A DNA stretch of 46,368 bases, taken from the NCBI GenBank assembly GCA_016197305.1, contig JACPVZ010000100.1, positions 1 to 46,368 on the forward strand. The letters run 5' to 3'. Origin of the DNA: Nitrosomonadales bacterium (GTDB taxonomy: Bacteria; Pseudomonadota; Gammaproteobacteria; Burkholderiales; Gallionellaceae). The notes beneath the pieces are model-generated. The model saw nothing but the letters and a program-made list of their open reading frames with translations, had not been told where the DNA came from and made no database searches. Positions 1 through 9,865 of the stretch are shown here, piece by piece. The position numbers and the translations under genes are program-made. The stretch's first letter is position 1. The number at the start of each line of letters is the position of its first letter.

Positions 1-226
1 ACGGATCACCCAGAGCATGAACCGTCCGGGCAAGGTAACTGACAATGCGTTCATGGAATCCTTTTTCCATTCCATGAAGTCTGATGTCATTCACGGCAAC
101 ACTTTCACCGAGGACAGTCCGATGCTGTCTGTGCTGCGCAGCTATATTCCTTTCTATAACCGCAGTAGAATCCACTCATCGTTAAACTACGTATCGCCAG
201 CAATGTATGAAAATCAGTTGGCTTAA
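1..226 (+). mobile_element. IS3-family transposase (orfB, integrase core) C-terminal part, truncated by window start
   Basis: Translation ...NRPGKVTDNAFMESFFHSMKSDVIHG...YIPFYNRSRIHSSLNYVSPAMYE is the typical rve/DDE C-terminus of IS3 OrfB (DNAFMESFF...YN..R.HSSL.Y.SP). Confidence 0.85.
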
Positions 227-375
227 TCGGGTGTCAATTTTATTTGGGGAAGATTCGTTGGCAACATTAGCCAAATAGGGGCGAATGCGTTTGTTTATAT
301 CTATTGACAGCTCGCCATTTGGCACAAGACAATACCCATGCAATACAAACTTAATCTTTCAGGAGGGATTTATCG

Positions 376-804
376 ATGCGAAAACTATCTTATATGCCTA
401 TGTTGCTCGCGCTTCTTGGCTTCGTCAGCTTATCTGCTCAGGCAGACGTCACCACTGCTGAACAAGCTGCAAAAGATTACGGCCTCTTTGCAAAACGGCT
501 TAACCCGCAATCGACATTGTCTGCAGAAGCTGGGCGCGCCTTTTTCATCAAGAAGGTGGTCGTTGGCAGCAAGGATCTTTCTTGCGCTGCCTGCCATACC
601 GACAATCCAGCCAATCCTGGCAAGCACAATGAAACCGGCAAGCCGATCAAGCCGATGGCTCCTTCTGTGAATACGCAACGTTTTTCTGATCTCAACAAGT
701 CTGCCATGAATTTCTCGAAGCATTGCCGCGACCTATATGGTAAGGATTGCTCGCCCCAAGACAAGGGAGACTTCATCACTTATCTGCTGACCGTCAAGAA
801 ATAG
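376..804 (+). CDS. DUF1924-type monoheme cytochrome c, periplasmic
   Basis: Signal peptide MRKLSYMPMLLALLGFVSLSAQA; single CAACH heme motif; DUF1924-like sequence; AGGAGG-like RBS upstream. Confidence 0.75.
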   Translation: MRKLSYMPMLLALLGFVSLSAQADVTTAEQAAKDYGLFAKRLNPQSTLSAEAGRAFFIKKVVVGSKDLSCAACHTDNPANPGKHNETGKPIKPMAPSVNTQRFSDLNKSAMNFSKHCRDLYGKDCSPQDKGDFITYLLTVKK

Positions 805-814
805 CTGCAACATC

Positions 815-848
815 AAAAAATGACCCGCCATCATGGCGGGTCATTTTT
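815..848. terminator. Bidirectional intrinsic terminator between convergent cytochrome genes
   Basis: AAAAAATGACCCGCCATCATGGCGGGTCATTTTTT: near-perfect inverted repeat with A-tract and T-tract on either side. Confidence 0.9.
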
Positions 849-1296
849 TTTGTGCTGGTGCATCGCTCTTTCCCGTCGTTTTCACGCTGTCAGAAGCCAG
901 TATCCCCCGCACCATCACTTTCAACTCTGGCTCACTCAACTCGGGATGCGGTGGCATATTCACTCGCCCCCAAACACCAGAGCCACCACGAACGATCTTG
1001 TTCGTCAGATGAACCTCTACGGTGGAGGCCTTATCTTTTTTATATTTTTTGGCGACATCCTTCCACGCCGGCGCGCCTACCTTGTTGCCTGGCAAATGGC
1101 ATGATAGGCAGCGGGCCTCGGTGATGATTTCGTCGAATGATTTGACCTTTTTCGGCAACGGCTTCTCTGGTTCCGTCTGGCTGTCGCAACCCGTAAGCGC
1201 AACAAAGCACAGTGCGAGATTAACGGCCAGCAGCACCTGACAAACGCCACCAAGTGTCATTCCGGAAGCTCCGAGATTATTCTGGGCGCAGCCCAT
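841..1296 (-). CDS. Monoheme class I cytochrome c (c551/c552-like), lipoprotein-like N-terminus
   Basis: MGCAQNN... start preferred to avoid a long overlap with the upstream gene; hydrophobic segment ending LTGC; CLSCH heme motif; MPPHPELS distal Met region. Confidence 0.75.
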   Translation of the reverse strand: MGCAQNNLGASGMTLGGVCQVLLAVNLALCFVALTGCDSQTEPEKPLPKKVKSFDEIITEARCLSCHLPGNKVGAPAWKDVAKKYKKDKASTVEVHLTNKIVRGGSGVWGRVNMPPHPELSEPELKVMVRGILASDSVKTTGKSDAPAQKK

Positions 1297-1306
1297 TCTT
1301 TCATGT

Positions 1307-2956
1307 CTATTTGACCGCATCGCCGCCTCCGTGGAATCGGTGGCAACTGTCGCAAGTGCTACGGACTTTTTCCTTGACGGGCTGATCGCCAACATGGCAT
1401 TCACGACATTTCTCTATGGTTGGCATCGCAATATCCGCACTCGTTTTTGAATTCATCTTGTCATGGCAGGCCGTGCAGTCGGTCGTATCATGTTTTGCAT
1501 GAGAGAAGACGGATTTCGCATGCCAGTTGCGGTTAAGGCGCACTGGCGTAATCTTCCATGGCACCTCGCTGTCATCGGATGCTTCTATTTCATGGCATTC
1601 GGCACACCCGGCATTCTTGCTGAACAATGAAGCTGCGGCATTCCGCTGCGCCAATTCGGCGGCACAAGCCAAAGTTTGCTGGGGCGAATTCTCAGGTTTG
1701 CCATTATGCCCGCACTCCGCCATATTTTCAGGCGCGGCAACCAGCCATTTAGCGTAATAACTGCGCATCCTATTCATCACTTCGCGCTCTGAACCATGCG
1801 GGATCACGCCTTCGACCGGCGCGGTAAAGTCCAGTCCATGGCATCCCGATTGCTGGCAGGTTTTTTTCATGGATATCGGTTCGAAATGAATGCCGGGCTC
1901 GTCGGGTCGATGGCAATCGTGGCAGGACATCACAGTGTCGCCCTCCGGACTTGAGACCCCGTTTTTGTCCAAATGCACTTGATGCGAAAACTTCAAACCC
2001 GGCTGCTCAAGCAGCTTTCCTTTTTGATTCTGCAGAACGCGAATGGCAGGTCGTCCATCCTTGCCATTCTGCACGGTGATACGGAACGGCGGATGATCCG
2101 TGGAAAACTCATGTACGTTGGCCACCGTCGTCTTGGCGCTCCTGGACTTGATGTCGCCATGGCAAGCCACGCAACGCGATGAGTCATGCCGCGTCAATCC
2201 TGCCGCACCCTTGTGGTCAACGTGGCACTCCGTGCAGTGGACATCCTTGAACAGACTGGCATGCAGCGCATCGTCCGTCAGGTGTTTCCCCACTTTTTTA
2301 TGGCATGCGGTACAGGCATCGTCCGAGACGGCACGGAAGGCGCGCTGATGGCACGATGAACATTTCGCCCCAAACACACCATGCCCGCCAGACAATGGCC
2401 CGGGACTCCACGAGTCCGTCAGTGTGACAGGAAGCGATGACTGCCATTTATCCAGTTCGGAAGAAACGCCGGGCAACAAAGGCAGCAGCAGGAAAAAAAA
2501 GAGTATACAGATGGCCAACCCAAAGCTCAGTTTGCGTTTGCTCATTCCCAAGTTCGTCAACGTGACCGGACCAACACGGCGTACCTTTCCCGCGCCATGT
2601 ATGGAAGGCAACTGAACCGTCTCCACCGACAGCGAAATGTAAGGCCCGTTTGACGCCGGATCAACGACCAGCAGGTATGGACCGATCTCCACTCGCGCCC
2701 CAGGCGGTAGTGAGGCATTTTGTTCGACGACACCATTGATCTTAAGGGACGCTTCTCCTTCTGCCTCGATATACAGCTCTCCGTCTTTTGACTGTCTCAG
2801 CGTTGCATGATGCAAGGCAACTCGATGGTCGAACAGACGTATCTTGCAGGCAGCGCCACGGCCAATCTGGATAGACTCGCCGGCAACGGTGCTTTCCTTG
2901 CGTATGGTCACACCCTGCTGATTGCGCGAGACCCGAATTAATAAACAAAAAATCAT
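1307..2956 (-). CDS. FHA-like domain / TM / multiheme (about 10 heme) cytochrome c
   Basis: N-term IQIGRG...VALHHATL...KINGVV resembles FHA; one TM (LSFGLAICILFFFLLLPLLPG); CSSCH, CTACH, CTECH, CVACH, CHDCH, CQQSGCH (CX4CH), CAECH, CTACH, CRECH, CDSCH. Confidence 0.85.
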   Translation of the reverse strand: MIFCLLIRVSRNQQGVTIRKESTVAGESIQIGRGAACKIRLFDHRVALHHATLRQSKDGELYIEAEGEASLKINGVVEQNASLPPGARVEIGPYLLVVDPASNGPYISLSVETVQLPSIHGAGKVRRVGPVTLTNLGMSKRKLSFGLAICILFFFLLLPLLPGVSSELDKWQSSLPVTLTDSWSPGPLSGGHGVFGAKCSSCHQRAFRAVSDDACTACHKKVGKHLTDDALHASLFKDVHCTECHVDHKGAAGLTRHDSSRCVACHGDIKSRSAKTTVANVHEFSTDHPPFRITVQNGKDGRPAIRVLQNQKGKLLEQPGLKFSHQVHLDKNGVSSPEGDTVMSCHDCHRPDEPGIHFEPISMKKTCQQSGCHGLDFTAPVEGVIPHGSEREVMNRMRSYYAKWLVAAPENMAECGHNGKPENSPQQTLACAAELAQRNAAASLFSKNAGCAECHEIEASDDSEVPWKITPVRLNRNWHAKSVFSHAKHDTTDCTACHDKMNSKTSADIAMPTIEKCRECHVGDQPVKEKVRSTCDSCHRFHGGGDAVK

Positions 2957-2962
2957 AGCCGA

Positions 2963-3931
2963 CTACCAATAGAAAAGTATGGCCACGACATGTGCGAGGA
3001 GCGCAGCCAACAAAGCGACGGCCAAGGGCACGTGAAGATAACGCCAGAATTGCAAGCGGGCGTTCAGCTTGATCTCATGCCGCGCCCGCAATACCAGTCT
3101 CTCCTTGCGCAGCAATACGGCATATAGGTCGCGCATCAACTCCGGCTGCTCGTTCTTTATGTATTTCGAGCCAAGTTGCAATATTTGCCGTGCCGCCGAT
3201 ATCGTTGGGCAATTCCGTTGTTTGCCGCTAAGCTGCCGCAACAGGCTGCCACCCAAACGCGTTTCCTGACGCGCCTTCAATACCAACGCATTCACCTCAT
3301 CCGGCAGGCCAAGCGCATGGATGCGCGCCAACTCATCGAGTTCGGCGATCTTATGCAGCAGGTCGTCGAGCGTTTCCTCGCCCATGTTAAGCGTGATCAG
3401 GCGTGGGTAATTCAGGTATGCATACATCCCATAAAAACCACTGGCGATAACCAGCAACATCAATACATAGGACAGCGTATGGACATCCCACCCAAACTGG
3501 AATCCAGTATGCAGTGTAGCCAATACAATCAGCGATGCCCCGAGATAAATGTGCGAGGAAAGCCAACCCTGCAGCGTACCGCCGTGACTCCAGGCATCTT
3601 TGGCCAGGTGCCTGCCGCGATCCTCCCAGCGCCGCAGGGAGAAATCGGGTTGCACGCTGCCGGCTTGCTTGTGCCCGCCGTTTTTTGGGTGCGGCCGCTG
3701 ATACCGGACTCTTGGCGTGCGCCGCCGTGCAATGCCGTACCACAGCAACAACAGCACAATCAATGCAGAAACAATGCCCAGCACATAGCCCAACCAGGTG
3801 CCTCCATATGGCTCGTCTCCGACAGGCGCAAGCACATAAGTCACGATTGCAGCCACCATCAGCATGCTGGACAGCTTGAAATAACGATAATGCATGAAAT
3901 TCAGCACACCAGACCGTTGCGTCGTGTTCAT
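2963..3931 (-). CDS. Integral membrane protein, predicted diheme cytochrome b-like subunit
   Basis: About 5 TM helices; two helices each carry HX13H (HIYLGASLIVLATLH and HVPLAVALLAALLAH), a bis-His diheme b pattern; 4-nt overlap with upstream ORF. Confidence 0.65.
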   Translation of the reverse strand: MNTTQRSGVLNFMHYRYFKLSSMLMVAAIVTYVLAPVGDEPYGGTWLGYVLGIVSALIVLLLLWYGIARRRTPRVRYQRPHPKNGGHKQAGSVQPDFSLRRWEDRGRHLAKDAWSHGGTLQGWLSSHIYLGASLIVLATLHTGFQFGWDVHTLSYVLMLLVIASGFYGMYAYLNYPRLITLNMGEETLDDLLHKIAELDELARIHALGLPDEVNALVLKARQETRLGGSLLRQLSGKQRNCPTISAARQILQLGSKYIKNEQPELMRDLYAVLLRKERLVLRARHEIKLNARLQFWRYLHVPLAVALLAALLAHVVAILFYW

Positions 3932-6360
3932 CCAGGCTCCTTCTGAGAGGGTTTGCTGCCCCTGGCAACCTGGCTAAAAAACCCTTCCGGACTGATCCGG
4001 AATGCGGCCCCGGTCGGACAGGCATTGACACAAAGTGGTCCGCCGCTGATCCCTTTGCACAAGTCGCACTTGACGGCTTTTTTGGACATGGAAGAGCCGT
4101 CCGCATTTTCCTCTGGGCTTGGTTCTCTTCCGCTTGTGCCGAATATGATCTGCCAGATGCCGCGTTGCTCGTGCACATTTTGGGCGGCCATCTGAATCAC
4201 GCCATAAGGGCAATTCTTCTGGCAATTCCCACAGCCGATGCAACTATCGCTGATAAACACTTCGCCGTTGACCGAGCGGTGGATCGCGTCCGGCGGGCAA
4301 TCCTTCATGCAATGTGGATGTTCGCAATGGCGGCATGAAGTCGGCAAATGTATTTGTTCATATGTCGCCCCAGCCGCACGATTCAACCGCGGTATTCCGC
4401 CATGCGCGTCCGCGCAAGCCGTTTCGCAGTTATCGCAACGGATACATCGTGAATAGTCAATCAGCAAAACATCGGTTGCCTCACCCACCCCGTGGGTCAT
4501 CAGGAACTTAACGAGCCCGCTGAATTCATCATCGGGCGGTAGCGCATCAGCGCCGATACGCTCCAGATAACGGCTATCCACCTTGCTGCGTATCGAGGAG
4601 TTGCGCTCCATTACCGCGTTAACGCGCTCAGCCTCAAGCAGGATCGCGTCGGTGGGAGAGGCGGCGCGCACCGTCGCGGAATGCGGCATGTTGGACACCA
4701 GAGCCATTTCACCGACGTAGTTTCCCGCAGAAACGTACGCCAACACGACTTCCTTGCCGGCAATCAGCCGAGACACTACCACCGAGCCGCGTCGGATCAG
4801 ATACAAACCATCGGCCTTATCGCCTTCATTAAAGAGCGTCTCGCCAACTGCGTACTGTTTTAACTTGGCGTCTTGAACGAGGTGTTCAAGCTCACTTTCT
4901 GGAAGCGATGAATCCAGGGAATTCCGCACAATCCGCTTGAGCGCCACCTCGTCCAGCCTGCGCCTCACCCCCGGCACGGAATACAACAACTTGAGCATCG
5001 AACGGCGCGGCGTTTCGACCAGCACGCAGTTATCGCCGGCCACGGCCGTGCCTGAGCGACGGCGTCCGGACAGCAACCCCATCTCGCCGAAAAAATCTCC
5101 GGCGGCAAGCTGAAAGGCTGCAACCGCGCCATCCTTCCCTTCGGTGTTGATCGTAACGCTGCCGGTTAAAATCGAAAAAAAACTGTTGCTGTAATCGTTA
5201 CGCTTGAAGAGCATGTCGCCACAAGGCGGGAGCCATACCGTGCTGTCCAGCATGAACTCACGCAGCTGCAACGTGGTTAACGCAGCGAACAACGGCTGAT
5301 TGCGCCGGATCAGCGCAATGCCTTCGCTGACCGAGCCAACTCCCGGGACGCCGGTAAATTTTGCTTTTAACAGCGCCTCGTCTGCGGGTTCAACCGGATT
5401 CCCCAGGATGTATTCGACGACTTCATACCCCTGATTCATCGCCTGTTTGATCAGCGGGTAGCCAGCCAATGCCCCCACAATGTACAGCCCTTGCACATTC
5501 GACTCATATTGTTCCGACAGCTGCGGTACGGCAGTGGAGTCGCTGTTCGGGAAGCGCACGCCAAAGCTTTCTACCAATTGACGTGGCGGTTTCGCACCGA
5601 GGCGAGCGATAATGCGGTGACATTCAATACGCTCCAGCCCAAGGGGTGTCTGCACCACAAACACCAGCGGAAAATCATTCCCTGTATTTTCTTCGACACG
5701 CTCTGCTCGTGTGCTGACACGGGTTTCGATCCGGCCTTTAGTGACTTCCGCCATCAACAAGTCAAAATTGGCTTTCGTGCAGCTGGTAAATTCTTCCTGT
5801 CGATTGATGAAGATCACCCGATTTTGTTTGGACAGCGCCAGCGCATTCTCCACGCCGGTATCGCCAGCGCCAACCACGACGATCGTTTCACTGTTAAATT
5901 CGTCAGGGTCATCCAGCTGATATTGCACTCTGGGAAAATCTTCGCCCGGTACGCCCAGCTTGCGAATATTGCCCTGGAGTCCGATGGCAAGAACCACAAA
6001 TTCGGCGGTCATCATCTCGCCCGTTGCCAACGTAATCCTGAATGCCCCGCGTTGCCCGGAAATGCCCACAACACCTGCATTCACACGCAAGTTCACCCGG
6101 CATTTGGCAAGCTCCTCTCGCCAATTCTGCAGAATGTCCTCGCGAATTCCAACGCCGAAAGTCATGGTGCTGCGCAAAGGCAGTACCATGGGCTCTGCCA
6201 TTACCAGCTTTCCTTTCTGGTAGTGGTGCATGGTGTTGGCCGCATGAGTCGCAGCCTCCAAAAGGACATGAGAAACGCCTTGCGCAGCGGCTCGCGCAGC
6301 GGCAGACATTCCCGCCGGGCCAGCGCCGATAATTGCGATTTTAAAATTCTCAGTCATCAT
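3928..6360 (-). CDS. FAD/NAD(P) oxidoreductase fused to two cNMP-binding domains and a DmsB-like 4x[4Fe-4S] ferredoxin domain
   Basis: IAIIGAGPAGMSAAAR (FAD) and VVVGAGDTGVENAL (NAD(P)); two CAP_ED-like domains (GDFFGEMGLLSGRRRSGTAVA, GNYVGEMALVSNMPHSATVRA); Cys motifs CIRCDNCETAC, CRHCEHPHCMKDCP, CIGCGNCQKNCP, CDLCKGISGGPLCVNACP. Confidence 0.9.
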   Translation of the reverse strand: MMTENFKIAIIGAGPAGMSAAARAAAQGVSHVLLEAATHAANTMHHYQKGKLVMAEPMVLPLRSTMTFGVGIREDILQNWREELAKCRVNLRVNAGVVGISGQRGAFRITLATGEMMTAEFVVLAIGLQGNIRKLGVPGEDFPRVQYQLDDPDEFNSETIVVVGAGDTGVENALALSKQNRVIFINRQEEFTSCTKANFDLLMAEVTKGRIETRVSTRAERVEENTGNDFPLVFVVQTPLGLERIECHRIIARLGAKPPRQLVESFGVRFPNSDSTAVPQLSEQYESNVQGLYIVGALAGYPLIKQAMNQGYEVVEYILGNPVEPADEALLKAKFTGVPGVGSVSEGIALIRRNQPLFAALTTLQLREFMLDSTVWLPPCGDMLFKRNDYSNSFFSILTGSVTINTEGKDGAVAAFQLAAGDFFGEMGLLSGRRRSGTAVAGDNCVLVETPRRSMLKLLYSVPGVRRRLDEVALKRIVRNSLDSSLPESELEHLVQDAKLKQYAVGETLFNEGDKADGLYLIRRGSVVVSRLIAGKEVVLAYVSAGNYVGEMALVSNMPHSATVRAASPTDAILLEAERVNAVMERNSSIRSKVDSRYLERIGADALPPDDEFSGLVKFLMTHGVGEATDVLLIDYSRCIRCDNCETACADAHGGIPRLNRAAGATYEQIHLPTSCRHCEHPHCMKDCPPDAIHRSVNGEVFISDSCIGCGNCQKNCPYGVIQMAAQNVHEQRGIWQIIFGTSGREPSPEENADGSSMSKKAVKCDLCKGISGGPLCVNACPTGAAFRISPEGFFSQVARGSKPSQKEPG

Positions 6361-6521
6361 TCAGACACACCACGCCGCAAAGCTAGCAAACCCAATATCA
6401 AAATCCCGGTTCCGCGTCCGACCAACACCCTAATATGGCCATCGACCGAAACCAATAGTTGCGCACACTATACGTCAGTGCATGGTTTGGTGTGAATTCT
6501 GCCGATGCGGGAAGGATCGGA

Positions 6522-6758
6522 TTAAAGGCGGGCTTGAGCTTGTTGCAAATACAATTGCTCCACTTTTTTGCGAGCCCACGGTGTTCTGCGTAAGAATTTC
6601 AAGCTGGATTTAATGCTGGGGTCGTGGGTGAAGCAGCGCACTGGCACAGCGGCAGCCATCGCTTCCCAGCCTATGTTCTCGGAGAGTCGCGTGACTATCG
6701 CTTCAAGGGTGATACCTTCCAGGCTGGCAAGGCTTGCGGGTTTTTTAAGAATATCCAT
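6522..6758 (-). CDS. VF530/DUF2132 family small protein
   Basis: LEGITLEAIVTRLSENIGWEAMAAAVPVRCFTHDPSIKSSLKFLRRTPWARKKVEQLY matches the recalled family signature. Confidence 0.85.
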   Translation of the reverse strand: MDILKKPASLASLEGITLEAIVTRLSENIGWEAMAAAVPVRCFTHDPSIKSSLKFLRRTPWARKKVEQLYLQQAQARL

Positions 6759-6894
6759 TTTTTTATTTTACAGGGGATAGCCAGCCCGTGTAGGGTGCAA
6801 TCGTTGATGCACCGAATGGTAACGTCCGGTGCATTTTGTCCGCCAGCGCGGGCGTGGCACAATCGCGACTTGCCTGATTACTGAAGCCAAATCC

Positions 6895-7746
6895 ATGCTG
6901 AGTTACCGCCACGCCTTTCATGCCGGCAATCACGCCGATGTGCTGAAGCACTTTGTCGAGGTGCAGTTGCTGCGCTATCTGATGCAGAAGGACAAGCCGT
7001 TCTGGTACATCGATACCCATGCCGGAGCGGGTTGCTATGCGCTGGATAGCGGCTATGCGATGCAGAACGCGGAATACGAGAGCGGCATCGCGCGGCTGTG
7101 GCAACGCGACGATCTGCCCGCACCGCTTGCCGAATATGTGGCGCTGGTGAAGCGCATCAACCCGGACGGGCAGATGAAGCTGTATCCCGGTTCGCCATTG
7201 GTGGCGCTGGAGCTGTTGCGCGAACAGGACAAGATGCGCCTGTTTGAATTGCATCCGACCGACAGCGAGCTGTTGCAGCAGAATTTTGCCGGGCACGGCA
7301 CGCAAGTGCTGATGCAGGCTGCCGACGGCTTCGGCGCGCTGAAGGCCTTGTTGCCGCCGCCGCCGCGCCGCGCGCTGGTGCTGATCGATCCGCCCTATGA
7401 GGACAAGCAGGATTACCAGCGTGTGGTCACGGCGTTGCGCGAAGGGTTGAAGCGCTTCGCCAACGGGGTATATGCGGTGTGGTATCCGCAGTTGCAGCGC
7501 GCCGAAGCACGCGAGTTGCCGGAACAACTCAAGCAACTGCCGGTGAAAAGCTGGCTGCATGTCGCGCTCAGCGTGCAGGCGCCCGGCGCAGACGGTTTCG
7601 GCATGCACGGCAGCGGCATGTTCGTGCTCAATCCGCCCTGGTTATTGCACGGCGTGCTGCAGCAGGTGATGCCCTATCTGGTGCGGCATCTGGGGCAGGA
7701 TGAACACGCTGCCTATACGCTGGACTATCAGGAAAGCCAAGGATGA
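6895..7746 (+). CDS. rlmJ: 23S rRNA (adenine(2030)-N6)-methyltransferase
   Basis: MLSYRHAFHAGNHADVLKHFV...VLIDPPYE; start ATG at 6895. Confidence 0.93.
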   Translation: MLSYRHAFHAGNHADVLKHFVEVQLLRYLMQKDKPFWYIDTHAGAGCYALDSGYAMQNAEYESGIARLWQRDDLPAPLAEYVALVKRINPDGQMKLYPGSPLVALELLREQDKMRLFELHPTDSELLQQNFAGHGTQVLMQAADGFGALKALLPPPPRRALVLIDPPYEDKQDYQRVVTALREGLKRFANGVYAVWYPQLQRAEARELPEQLKQLPVKSWLHVALSVQAPGADGFGMHGSGMFVLNPPWLLHGVLQQVMPYLVRHLGQDEHAAYTLDYQESQG

Positions 7747-7786
7747 GCATGCTTGTGTGTACCGGCCATACGTTACAATTGAAATT

Positions 7787-8341
7787 ATGAGTAAAGCCTT
7801 TACCCGCGAAACCGACAACGATGACGATGATCTGGAACCATCGGCGCAGTTGCCGCTCGGCGTCAAGAATTACATCACGCCCGCCGGTTACCGCAAGCTG
7901 AAAGAAGAGGCCGAGTACCTGTGGAAGGTGGAGCGTCCCGCGCTGGTGCAGACCATCGCCTGGGCGGCTTCCAATGGCGACCGTTCCGAGAACGGCGACT
8001 ACATCTACGGCAAGAAACGCCTGCGCGAGATCGACCGGCGCGTGCGTTTCCTGCGCAAACGGATGGAGCATGCCGAGGTGGTCGATCCGGCGCAACGCGG
8101 CGCGTGCGACCAGGTGTTTTTCGGCGCGACAGTGACGGTGTGCGATGACAGCGGTTGTGAGAGTGTCTACTGCATCGTCGGGGTGGACGAGGCGGATGTC
8201 GCGCGCGGGCTGATTAGTTGGGTCTCGCCGCTGGCACGTGCGTTGACCAAGTTGCGCGAAGGCGAGGTGGCGATGCTGCGGACCCCGGTCGGCGTCACCG
8301 AGCTCGAGGTGTTGAGCGTTGTCTATCGTGCGCTGGAGTGA
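7787..8341 (+). CDS. greB: Transcription elongation factor GreB
   Basis: NYITPAGYRKLKEEAEYLW...ASNGDRSENGDYIYGKKRLREIDRRVRFLRKRM. Confidence 0.93.
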   Translation: MSKAFTRETDNDDDDLEPSAQLPLGVKNYITPAGYRKLKEEAEYLWKVERPALVQTIAWAASNGDRSENGDYIYGKKRLREIDRRVRFLRKRMEHAEVVDPAQRGACDQVFFGATVTVCDDSGCESVYCIVGVDEADVARGLISWVSPLARALTKLREGEVAMLRTPVGVTELEVLSVVYRALE

Positions 8342-8464
8342 AGTTTCCTCAAATGTTTTGGGGTGTGCGGTGACGATGTCGCGCATGGCCGGTTGTGCTC
8401 GCGGAAGCTTGGCAGGCTGCATGCCTGCCGGGCGCTGATTCGAACTAGGGTGGCCTGATACTTT

Positions 8465-9779
<1,315 letters not shown>

Positions 9780-9865
9780 ATCCCCATTCGGCCCGTTCTC
9801 CACGGGCTGATTTACCCGGCTGCCCGGCATGCGTATAATGCGCGCTTTGCCGAGGGCCGTTTCAC

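Noticed and set aside
5491-6495. 334-aa plus-strand ORF antisense to the flavoprotein gene
   Set aside because: Opposite strand is a well-supported multi-domain protein; antisense ORF lacks domain features.
8411-8429. GGCAGGC-tgcat-GCCTGCC hairpin after greB as an intrinsic terminator
   Set aside because: Good stem but no T-tract follows (GGGCGCTGATT), so not called as a terminator.
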